Below, one piece after another: positions 9,504-20,817 of a stretch of 64,000 nucleotides of DNA. This stretch comes from Gonapodya prolifera JEL478 (taxonomy: Eukaryota > Monoblepharomycota > Monoblepharidomycetes > Monoblepharidales > Gonapodyaceae): contig KQ965778.1 in assembly GCA_001574975.1 (NCBI GenBank), positions 109,755 through 173,754 of the forward strand, read 5' to 3'. Under the pieces are notes generated by a model. The model had not been told where the DNA came from. It worked only from the letters and a program-made list of their open reading frames with translations, and did no database searches. Numbering within the stretch: the first letter of the stretch is position 1; every line of letters starts with the position of its first letter. A program made the position numbers and the translations under genes.

Positions 9504-11619
9504 ATGGAGTCCGACGGGGACGCCAACCAACCTGAACGGTCCGAGCTCACAGACGGCGACATTGCGGACAACAGAACCGCGCAAGACGAAGAAATCGTCG
9601 CTTTGGAAGCCATCTTTGGCGATCGCCTCCGTTTCGATCCCGTGGAGCGTGCGGGGTCGATCCTCGTCGACGTTCCCGCGTTCGACACTCCGTTGAACGT
9701 TACCGCGCGATCCGTCCACGAAGGCGCGCCGAGCGAGTCGTGCGCGCTGACGAGACTTCCGCCAGCGAAGCTCGCGTTCCGGTTTGGACCCCGGTACCCC
9801 TCGAATGCGTGTGTGGAGTTTTCGGTCGAGGCGCCGTGGTTGGACAACGTGGGGCGTGCAAGGGTAGAGAAGGGGATGACGACGTTGTGGGATGGTGAAG
9901 GGCGTATACCGGTTAGTCTTTGGACTCGATCGATTGGTGTTGATGGCCGTCTGACCGGTCAACTGTTGCAAGTGTCTGTACGCCTTCACCGACTACCTCC
10001 AAACCTCCACGACCAACGACACTGCGCACCTCGAGCTCAAGTGCACTGATCCGAGCTCTACAGTCGCTGCGCTGGTCATGCACGACCGCCGAATGGCACA
10101 GGTCGAGTTCGACGAGCGATTGTTCTTGTGCGAGGTGTGCATGGAGGTGAGTATCCCGTTCCCTTGTGTTCGAAAGAACAATTCCTTGCGTGCTCCCAAT
10201 CTCCATTGACTAGTCCGCCGTCTCGTCGTCTGCTCACCAACAATGCAGGACCACCGCGGTTCAACGTGTGTCCGCTTCGACCCCTGCCACCACCTATTCT
10301 GCCAGCCCTGCGCGCGCGGGTACTTTTCATCTCGCCTCGAAGCGGGTGACCCGCTCGCGGTCGGACTGTGCTTCAACGCGCAGTGTGCGAAGATAGCGAC
10401 ATCAAAGATGAACGAATCCGCGAGCCCTGTGACGCCTGTGGCACCCAACTTTTCTTTCTCAGCGGGGCAGGGCACACCTCCCACCATCTCGGAACCTTCC
10501 GCAAAACCCCACCGGCGAGGCCGGATTCCACGCTCGCAAATCCGTTCCATTCTCACCCCCACCCAGCTCGCCGACTGGGAGCGCCTCACTACCCTGCGCC
10601 GCTCCGAACTGCGCGCCGACCCGCTGTGGTGTCCCCACCCGTGGTGCGGCGCGCCTGCGACCGCCGTGGTAGGGGTTGGTGCGGCTCCGGTGGGTGGCGC
10701 TAGGGGTGGGGGGGACAAGGAGAAGACCGTACAGGCACAGGTGGAGGAGGAGCTCACGCGAAAGGCAGGGATACGGATGGCGCGGTGCGATTATTGCGGG
10801 TTTTGTGAGTGCCACTGCTGCGCCGTTTTTGTGGAGCAAGTGATGACCAATGGGGTGCGGGTCCGGTCCGGGTAGATTTCTGCGCGCGGTGCGGGAAAAG
10901 CTGGCACGGCTGATATGTGGCCATATGCTTGTACGTTCCCAACTTCTCTTCGCTTCTCCTCTTTCTCTGTGCTCAAGTCATCCGGTCCCCACCCCAACCT
11001 CCCACGCACACAGCCGCGCCACCATCGACCGCATCACAACCCTTTTCCTCCACCACGGCGGTTCCTCCACACACCTCCCCACACTCACCTCCACGCTGCT
11101 CTCCCTGGACCTCGCCGCGCTCGAACCCACACTGGAACCCTCCCACATCTCCGCCGTCCTGCGTGCCCGGTCTGTCTCCAAGCGGCCGAAACCGCGGTCG
11201 GAGACTGTGGCGAGCACGGAATGGGCGACGAAATATCTGGTTGAGAATTGGATGCGGTGCCCCAAATGCCGTATGGCGGTCGAGAAGACAGACGGGTGCG
11301 ATCATATTTCGTGTCGGTGCGGAGCGTATTTTTGTCATAATGTGGGTGTTTATGCTGGCGCTGCACGCCTAAATCATTCCTCTCTAACCTCGACTCCCAC
11401 CACACACACCTCCCCGGTGATGCCCCCGCCCCCCCCCAGTGCGGCGCAGACCTCGAAGACCGCTCCAACCGCCACGCCGACTTCGCGTGCGCCCGTGCAC
11501 GCACGACCCTGTTCGAGGCCGGGTCTGTGTCAGAGCACGTGCTGGCGGTAGAAGCTACGAGCGAGGCGGAGATGGAGGTAGTGAAGGTGCTTGAGCGGTT
11601 GTTGCGCAAGTCGAAGTGA
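9504..11619 (+). CDS. RWD-RING-IBR-RING E3 ubiquitin ligase, RNF14-type
   Basis: An RBR ligase takes ubiquitin from an E2 onto its own RING2 cysteine and then onto a substrate. Exons: 9504-9911, 9973-10146, 10249-10804, 10876 to about 10940, about 11019-11341 and 11440-11619. The N-terminal RWD domain is shown by QDEEIVALEAIFGDRL and later AFRFGPRYPSNACVEF, then CLYAFTDYLQTS. RING1 begins FLCEVCMED and continues CVRFDPCHHLFCQPCARG. The IBR has WCPHPWCGAPATAV and MARCDYCGFYFCARCGKSWHG in two adjoining exons. RING2 reads RCPKCRMAVEKTDGCDHISC then CGAYFCHN / CGADLEDRSN; the Cys of TDGCDH is the expected catalytic residue. Architecture and order match RNF14/ARA54 and yeast Itt1. A TGA follows KSWHG in the exon near 10911, so either the splice site there is non-standard or the base is wrong. 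The last exon's acceptor sits in a run of C. Ends 98 bp from the convergent thymidylate synthase. Confidence 0.9.
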
Positions 11620-11716
11620 TGTGGGCGAGTTAAAATAATGTATATGTATCACGTCCGTAATATACACACGAAGAAAAACCTGCAACAACGACCAGATGCG
11701 CACCCAACCACAGCGT

Positions 11717-13426
<1,710 letters not shown>

Positions 13427-13435
13427 CAAGGTTAT

Positions 13436-13620
13436 GAGTGCGTGAGTCGAAACTCGCCAACTCGCTCACTTACAACTCGTGAGTATGATTACGAGCTGAA
13501 AAAATTGTGAGCGAGCCGAGTTGCAAGTTGAGTATGTTAGTGAGTGAGCAAGTTACAAGTTAGATAGGTTAGTGAGTGAGGGAGTTGCAAGTTGATTATT
13601 TGTAACTCGCGAGTCAACTT
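13436..13620. repeat. Left subterminal repeat cluster of the hAT element
   Basis: Dense short repeats in both orientations: GTGAGTGAG, CAAGTTA/CAAGTTG and ACTCGCGAGT-like palindromes. They mirror the cluster at the other end. hAT transposases are known to bind clustered subterminal repeats. Confidence 0.75.
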
Positions 13621-14301
13621 GCTCACAACGCCACACAACATAATGCTGGCTTCCCATGCCCAGAGCTCATTGGAAGAGCGTGGATGGACAACAGCAAGGC
13701 GGTTTGTTTCTACAAAGCAGGATCAATCATGGGTTTTCCATGATAGCCACTGTAAAAACCAGGAAATCGGATCACAGAAGAGGGCAATCTGCCTCCAACT
13801 GGGGCAGAATGGCTGTAAGGGAGTGACGTGAATCTTTTATTGCATTTGTTTTGTAACTATCGTGGTTGTAATGTTCTCTTTAGTTATGATACGTCAAATC
13901 AACTTTCAACTACAACCCTCCAGGTGCACACCATCCGCTTCCATGCTGATTCTATCAAAAACTCCAAGATTTGGAAGAAGCTGGATGAGAAGAAAGGAGT
14001 GGGTGCCAGCCAGTTGACCCTCCTGGACATGTCGGTTGGAAAGTGTGTTTGCCACAAAGTGGTCAACTGCTTTGGTTGGTGTTGGGCAGAACTAGTGGTA
14101 AAATGATGTCAACACACCAAACCCTAAAGCATCTAGAGAAGAGAAACCGAAATGAAATTCCTGGCAGCACCCTGCGGTGCCCAACGTCTCATAAAGGCCT
14201 CTGGCCATTTTCTCTTTCACTTGTCTCATACACTGTGCTTGCATCTGAGGCATCAATCTTGAGCTCCCACTCACCCACCCACTTTGTGAGTATGGCACCA
14301 T

Positions 14302-15201
14302 GTGCCTGGAGTGTTAATGATAGGCAACATACACCTTGATACGGTTGGGCCTCCACTCAGTATTGCGTTGCTGGGCACAATCCCTCACCTTTCACACGTC
14401 CCCTCTGCACAGGCGTTTGTCGGGCCCCATCCTGCCCACGTTTGCCTCACAGGATCTCCAATGAGCTTGACAGCCTTTCCCTGTGTGGGAATAAAAGGTG
14501 CAGTGCCTGAGCCTGTCTCTGCACATGTCTTACTCTTGCTCACATGTTGGTGCATGCACGATTTGGTGCCGTGGCTGTGCATGGGGCAAAATCAATTAGC
14601 TCCCAATGCACTTTACACGTCTCTCTGCAACGCAATCAAGAACAACGGCTCCTGTAACTGCCTGGACTGCAGGCATTGCCATCTTGCTGACTTTTTGGCC
14701 AAGGAGCAGCTCACTCTGAAGGCAAGGATCCAAGAAAATTTCATCACCTGGCTTGCCAATCCCACAACCGCATCCCCAGATAACCGTCCCTTGAAACAAC
14801 CTTGCCAGGATGGTCCCAGCAGCTTTGCTGAGCCCTCAGCTCCTGTGATGGACACAAATTTTGCCATTCTACTTAATACAACAATTCTGAGCCAGGTTGG
14901 GGCTGTCAACCAGGTCAATGATGACATCAATTTTGTCTACAACCAAATGAGTGCCATTCTAGCACAACTCATTCCGCTCATCACCCCACTCCTGGGACTG
15001 GGAACCAAAATCAAGATCCTCAACAACATGTTGGTGGCACTGAACAAGAATCTTGGGGAAGTAGGAGGATGCCAGTGGAGACTCCTCCATGGGTGTGAAT
15101 GCAATGGAGATGGAGGGGAGCAGGCCTTAGTACCATTGCAGAACTCTTTGGTGCGACACCATTGGATTGGGTTTGGCAACCTTAGCCTCTTTAGACCCTG
15201 A
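14302..15201 (+). CDS. Open frame inside the hAT element, family unknown
   Basis: A 299-residue open frame in the 5' half of the transposon, the longest in it. It contains a Cys/His cluster, SCNCLDCRHCHLADFL, then a Gln/Asn-rich stretch and hydrophobic heptad-like segments (QMSAILAQLIPLITPLLGLG). The Cys/His cluster could be a relic of an N-terminal zinc finger, but it does not fit a BED finger well. It could also be an accessory ORF of the element. No start evidence beyond the first in-frame codon, and no family recognised. Confidence 0.35.
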   Translation: MPGVLMIGNIHLDTVGPPLSIALLGTIPHLSHVPSAQAFVGPHPAHVCLTGSPMSLTAFPCVGIKGAVPEPVSAHVLLLLTCWCMHDLVPWLCMGQNQLAPNALYTSLCNAIKNNGSCNCLDCRHCHLADFLAKEQLTLKARIQENFITWLANPTTASPDNRPLKQPCQDGPSSFAEPSAPVMDTNFAILLNTTILSQVGAVNQVNDDINFVYNQMSAILAQLIPLITPLLGLGTKIKILNNMLVALNKNLGEVGGCQWRLLHGCECNGDGGEQALVPLQNSLVRHHWIGFGNLSLFRP

Positions 15202-15469
15202 CAGGTGACTTGGTTGGACTCTCTGAACTCTGGCAGGCAATATGCATTTGGATGTTGGATGTATCAGACACTTGCATAGTCTTTAGCCTTTATTGGATCA
15301 TCTGTTGAGCCCAGAAAGGGCCTTACTACACACAATAGACAGGGGAAAGAACCCCCCTTTACACACCTAATCAATGTGCAAGTGCAGTGGGCCCAACAAT
15401 AAAACAGAAACATGATCCTGTTCAGGTGAGTGTTACTGGTGAGGTGACATTTGTCGTTTAACATCTAAC

Positions 15470-17338
15470 AATGGTTCACAGACATTCAAGGAGGACACCT
15501 ATCAAGCAGCCATTCTCAATTGGGTTGTAGCCTCTGACCAGCCTCTGTCTGAACCATCCAATTGGTGGTTCATGCAGATGATGGCTGTTGTGAACCTCAA
15601 TGCACCCAAATCTCTGCAGATATGATTCAGGGGACATTCCAGATGAAATCAAGTGACTGGAGTGAATACTGCATCAGTTGTTGGAGGTGAGTGATCCGTT
15701 CAATGTCTGTCTTGGACCCTTTTGACCCTCCAACCAGGACAACTGTGTGCAAATTGCTTGGACAACAGACGTCTGAGCATTGTGGGACCAGCGGCATAGC
15801 ATTGCTGCTGTTACAGGACATTGGGTGGGGAAGGACTGGAACATGAAGAAGGTCCTGCTGGACTTTATTCATGTGAAGGGACAGCATACAGGAGAAAGGC
15901 TAGCATCTATTATATTGGATGCACTGAGGAAGAGGGGTGTTAGTAACAAGGTGAGTTCTGTGTGATTAAGCAGTATATATATATATACATTTTACACCAC
16001 ACCTGTTCAATTCCCCTTGATATGAACAGATGATATCTTTCACAATGGACAACGCCTCTAACAGTGGGACAATGATGTGCACCATTGCAGCTGCCCATGA
16101 TGTCCTTCCGGACTTTGATGCAGAGGGATCCCTTGTGTGCTGTTTTGCGCACATTCTCCACCTCACTGTCTGTGCAGGTCTCACCAAGCTTTGCCTTCCA
16201 GATGTTGATGACAAGGACATTACTGGAGGGAACAGTGCGCCAGTGGAAAAGGTGAGAGGCCTTTTGTCTTTTTCTGCACAGCCGAAAACCTGAGTAACCC
16301 AGTTATTACAAGCTGTACAAGCTTATCTTCAAGGTTCAACGCACTCCACAGCTTTGCAAGCTGTATGCATTGCAATTTGTGGTACCATTGAATGCTCGGG
16401 AGCTGATTGCTCCTGTTGGGACACACTGGAAGTCAGACTTTGACGCCATCACCTGTGCCATTTTGGACAGGAAGGAGGTTGAGAAGCTAATAGCTTCTGA
16501 CAGGGACCATTGGGAATGGAGGCTGTTGGACAAGGATTGGAACTACTTAGAGAAGGTCTAGAAACTCCTTGAGGTGAGTGCCAAAACATTGGTTTTCTTA
16601 GCTACATGTACACCTGTTGACTCCCTTCTACAGCCAATGGCTCAAGCACTTTCTATGGTTGAGGGTGCAGGGTATCCTACCCTTGTGATGATTGTCCTGC
16701 TGCTCAACATTGTCATGGACAAACTGGAGGATGTGGACTTGGACTCAGAGTACTTCAGAAGTATTATGGGAAGATAGGCAATACAAAGTTATATTCAACT
16801 GCACTAGGGAAGTTATCCCACTGCGTATGTTTATCTATCAAAACAACTAATGGGAACCACAGTTTTACACCCTGTGTACAAGCTCACGTGGATGTGGGAA
16901 CAACAATGGGAGGTGAAGTACATGGAACAGGCACACGACACAGTCCAAACGGCATTTGAGGGGATGTACTCAAATGTTGGTTTGGGACTTCATGGACATG
17001 ATGAAGGATCATCTCAGGACGTTGTCATGGCAAGTATTTTTGACAACAACAATGATATGCAGGGAGAGCTGCATCCATACCTGGGGGAGGCACATAGACC
17101 AAGGAAAACGGACCTGCTGGAATACTGGAAGGGGAGGAGCAACCTTCCAGGACTCCAACAGATTGTCGCAGGACTATCTGGGGATTCCAGGAACAAGCGC
17201 AGAATTGGAGAGGATTTTCTCTGCTAGTAGGAATGTAATTTGTGATAGGTGGTCACAATTATGTCCTGAGATGATTAGAGATTTGATGTCATTAAAGAAG
17301 TGGAAACAGGAGTTTCCTGATATAATGCTTAGAAAATA
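15470..17338 (+). pseudogene. hAT transposase, disrupted
   Basis: Catalytic-domain motifs follow in order across short introns. Present are HTGERLASIILDALRKRGVS, FTMDNASNSGTMMCTI (the conserved TxDNASNN region with a catalytic Asp) and VCCFAHILHLTVCAGL (the CxxH/W-type insertion segment). HPVYKLTWMWEQQW follows, and the C-terminal dimerisation motif reads DYLGIPGTSAELERIFSASR followed by MIRDLMSLKKW. Damage: a TAG after DWNYLEKV (near 16560), a stop after FRSIMGR (near 16776), and a frame change between LEYWKGRSNLPGLQQIVA and DYLGIP (near 17170). So it is a non-functional copy. Exon limits are approximate. Confidence 0.85.
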
Positions 17339-17444
17339 ATAGGAAAATAAATGTGACTGTAAATTCATTTGAAATTTACTTCTATTTTAGGTTTTGTTTG
17401 TGTAGATAAAATTACAGCTCACTGCCTAATCTAGTTTTGCCTGC

Positions 17445-17590
17445 AAATAAGCCAACTTGCAAGTAGACTTGCGAGTTGCAAGTTAGGAATCCTTGCAAGT
17501 GACTGAGTTGTAAGTTACCTACATAAATGAGTGAGTGAGTTGCAAGTTGGCCAAAGTGAGCAAGTAACTCACAGTAACTCACTCACTCAT
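17445..17590. repeat. Right subterminal repeat cluster of the hAT element
   Basis: Clustered GCAAGTT, GAGTGAGTGAG and their complements next to the right terminal inverted repeat, the counterpart of the left cluster. Confidence 0.75.
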
Positions 17591-17597
17591 AACCTTG

Positions 17598-18581
17598 GTT
17601 ACACTGTGAGTACTTTGCACAGGGATCCAGAGATTTGTTTGAAATGATACCTGTGCAATTATCAAATCAGTTGCATTTCATGGACTTCAAGTCTTAGAGA
17701 GGCTCTTGGTCCTTGAATATGACAGCCTATCATTTCACATATGTTGATGTCATAATGCTGCATAACAAGCCACAACAAGATAGTGAAGTGAGACAAAAGA
17801 ACTTCCTAACCCAGTTCTGAGCCAGGAGGAAAACCATGCTGGTAAGCTGTAAACATATTGGTCAATCTGCTCTGTGTTGATCTTGTAGAATATGGGCTGG
17901 AGGGGCAGGTGTTGTGATGAATAAATTATTTGTGTTTCTTGCCATTACTGCTGAGTAAAAGATTTTGAGAAGGTGCATTCTTCAACAGAATAATAATCAT
18001 ACCACATGATATTGTTACTTTACTTCAACTTTCATGTCCTTGTGCATTGTAATGGCAAAACAATGCTGAGCCCTTCTGAAACATGAAAAACAGGTGTGTG
18101 ATGGAATGTTGTGACATATAATATTATAAGTATTGTAGTCTACACTATGGGAACCCACAGCTGGGTAGATCCCAACACAAATACACCTGATCCTTACCTT
18201 GGACTCATCCCATGGTACATGTTCCTCTACAGCTGGTTAATGCCACCCTGTTGTGATTTCCCTGGTTTGGAATATGGGTTAGGTGTTTTTAAACCTGAAG
18301 ACACCACCAACCTCTTGCTGTGATCCATGCCAAACAATCCAAGAAACTTTGCTTGTTTGCACAAAATGTTAAGCATATCCTCCCAAAGACTCAAAGTGTA
18401 CTTTCCATTGTATGGAAAATATTTGGTCTGATTGTGTGCAAGTTATCACATACAAAATTTGTTGAACTTATGGTGAATCTACTAAATGAAAACGCAAACC
18501 TGTTGCAACATTGTCTGCTACAGAGCAATATAAGAATGTCCAAAAATTTGTTTGGATAGACAAAAGTGAAGACAAAAATTT
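17598..18581. other. AT-rich intergenic stretch, nothing recognised
   Basis: Nearly 1 kb between the transposon end and the tRNA. It is AT-rich compared with the genes around it and has only short ORFs with no recognisable domain. Confidence 0.5.
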
Positions 18582-18652
18582 TGCGCCAATCGGGAATCGA
18601 ACCCGAACCTTTTGCTTGGAAGGCAAATATCCTACCGTTGGACTATTAGCGA
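18582..18652 (-). tRNA. tRNA-Gly (anticodon UCC)
   Basis: Read on the minus strand, this 71-base stretch folds as a cloverleaf without an intron. The D stem is GTCC/GGAT with loop AACGGTA. The anticodon stem is TTTGC/GCAAA with loop CTTCCAA, giving anticodon TCC. The T arm is TCGGG-TTCGATT-CCCGA. The acceptor stem TCGCTAA/TTGGCGC pairs at six of seven positions; the terminal pair (T1-C72) is mismatched. It decodes GGA. It sits between the transposon and the MFS relic. Confidence 0.88.
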
Positions 18653-18703
18653 ATCGTTGTTGGATTGTGAAATAAATATGTAATTATACTAATATTAATT
18701 GAC

Positions 18704-20307
18704 TTAGTTTTGGAGAAACCTTCGTGCACGGCACCAAGACTCACTGTACAGGACGCCGAGGCCTCCACATAACCAAAACGCGGCATCAAACATTCCACGT
18801 TCGCTCAGGTATCCCGTGACACTTGGAGCGATCGCTCGTGACACCGATCGAGCTGTGCTGACGATACCAAATATAGCCGTGCGCGGAACTATTGTGGTTA
18901 TGTATGCAGCCCTGGGTGCCCTGCAAACTGAGCAAAATTATAGAATGAGCGTCGAGATTCACAATAGTTGCGGGGACGTCGGTACCATTTCGGATATGGA
19001 CGAGCGAACGAAGAGAAACGCGCGGTGGCAAAGATGCTCGGCACCGTTGAAGGCAACAGTCCGACTAGGACACTCGAAAGAATGTCCGTGAAGGCGACTT
19101 CATCAGCCAAGAAAAGACTACTCAGTAATGACACCTCGGAAACATAGGTCGGTTGCGCAACATGCGTGTTCGAATGAGACCAATCCTGGCCGCAGCATGA
19201 GGTGCCGAAAGGAACTGAACCCAGCCAAATTCTGTGCAGCACCGACTATGGGTCCCAACGTTCCAACGTCAAGGTGATACCTTTGGTGGAACCACAGCGC
19301 CAGGAGAGAGGCGCTGACAAGGCCAGCAAACGCGTGAAGGCCGAAGAGGAGGCAGAGGTACGATATCGTCTACCGAAGGTGCTTAGGGACGGTAGACTGC
19401 TCTCGTCTACTGAGGACAGGTTTTGGTCGGTTGTAGTCGTCTGTTTTAAGGATCCAAGTTCGCTGTCGCGCAGTTTCCGCTTCTATTTCCACACCAGCGG
19501 AAAGTGACGAAAACGTGAGCACAAGGAGAGCAGAACAGAAATAAGAGAGGGACTGTGACCTGGAGCGACGGTGTCCATGCAAGAGGCACTATACGACAAT
19601 TGAGTGGAACATCAACCCACCAGGAGAAAACCATGGTTCGATTCTCAAGTTCAAAATAGTCGCTTATGGCGCTCTGCTCGATCGCTTCCATCCCCTGCGG
19701 GCTCATGATTCCTATATGATCTGATCAATTTGGTGTCGAACGGTATCAATCTTTGGTTCTAATCGATGTGCTCACCGACAGTTCCTGCAAGACTGAACAG
19801 AATGAATCTGGTGGTCCTCTTCAAAAGGTATCCAGCTGTACACAGCTCCCCCGAACACCATCAGAATCGTTGCAATCACGAGAATTCGTTTTCGGCCAAT
19901 TCTATCTGCGAACCAAGTGACCAATAGCGAGAACGTTGAATGTCCCTGTGATGAAGTATATTGCAGCTCTAACTGGTAACGGTCACTTGACTCACAGCGC
20001 GCGATAAAGTCAGTAGCAGTCCAGTCTGACCGTCCTGGAACCCGAGTTCTGAGTGATAAAGTGCGATTGTGACTGACACCAACCCTGCCGCAATGGAGCG
20101 CAAGCATCGGGAAAAGATCAAGATCGATGCATCACGGTGTAGATTCGTCATCACAGAGAGACCAGACGAGCGGAGAAGTAGTTCCAATACATGGGAGGCC
20201 AGAAAAGCTGATGTTTGCTGGGAACGGTCGAGGTGGGTTTGCGAAGAATCCGGCGACAGAAGCTCCTCATCCTCGCCAGGATCAAACTCCACGATACTCA
20301 CACGCAT
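18704..20307 (-). pseudogene. Major facilitator superfamily permease, probably decayed
   Basis: From ATG 20307 the protein starts with an acidic cytosolic leader, then a first membrane segment FSRCLRSIAAGLVSVTIALY. After an intron comes the MFS loop motif TWFADRIGRKRIL (G-x-x-x-D-R-x-G-R-R type). Later exons give FILFSLAGTVGIMSPQGMEA, ENRTMVFSWW, LCLLFGLHAFAGLVSASLLA, LWFHQRYHLDVGTLGPIVGA and TAIFGIVSTARSVSRAIAPS. Order and spacing match a fungal/bacterial MFS group whose substrates are unknown. Several introns are plausible (for example the one ending in TTTGCAG near 18925). There is also a one-base frame change near 19820, a TAG inside the segment before LCLLFGLHAF (near 19374), and poor continuity near 19100-19230. 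Either this is a young pseudogene or the consensus carries errors. Confidence 0.65.
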
Positions 20308-20817
20308 TTCGGTTGCCTACGAGCGCAGAGTGAGGAGATTGTCGACCAAGGGGTTGGATGATCTCGAAGCCATACCAGGGTGCATCCGCTCGCAATAGCG
20401 AGAGCAAAGCAACCATATCCATCTCTCCTCCTTTCGAACCGCATATATCACTGAGTACTTTTATTTCATTACAAATAAGAAGAAGTGCAAAGTGGGGAAG
20501 GTTGGATAAGTAGAAGAGTCCATATAAAAAGTTGGGCCCGAAGGTTGCGGAGGTATAGTCGAAAGGGGGAAAACACAAATGAAGTGCAGGTCAAGAGAAA
20601 AAGTCATACGTGCGTCTAGAAAGTTTCGAGTCGCCCGCGACACGTGCGGCGCGCTCATCCAAATGAGAAAACCGAAGAGTCCAAGGTTCCATATCGCGCA
20701 AAAGTCCAATGCATCGTGGGTCAAAAGACACGAACGGTAGTCCTGGCCAGCGGCTGGGCTGCATCCATCTAATCCAACGAACAAAATACTCCGATACATC
20801 ATGCTGCGACGGTCGCT
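20308..20817. other. Intergenic stretch, nothing recognised
   Basis: About 510 bases between the MFS relic's start and the stop of the giant gene. Only short ORFs without domain signatures. Confidence 0.45.

Larger units (their letters stand above)
13427..17597 (+). mobile_element. hAT-superfamily DNA transposon, 4.17 kb, degenerate
   Basis: The element ends in inverted repeats CAAGGTTATGAGTG (13427-13440) and CACTCATAACCTTG (17584-17597), a perfect 14 bp pair with the CA(A/G)GG start usual for hAT. The flanks are near-identical 8 bp target duplications: GTTACACA and GTTACACT with these ends, or a perfect GGTTACAC (13418-13425, 17597-17604) if the left end is moved by one base. Subterminal zones (13436-13620 and 17445-17590) are packed with direct and inverted GTGAGTGAG and CAAGTT motifs, probable transposase binding sites. 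The interior encodes a decayed transposase. It inserted upstream of thymidylate synthase. A non-degenerate relative elsewhere could still mobilise it, which is inference. Confidence 0.88.

Noticed and set aside
13436-13620. CRISPR-like short repeats
   Set aside because: The repeats are short, in both orientations and without regular spacers. They are subterminal repeats of the hAT element.
14302-15201. BED zinc finger of the hAT transposase
   Set aside because: The Cys/His spacing does not fit the C-x2-C-x(n)-H-x(3-5)-H/C pattern, so it is listed only as an unknown frame.
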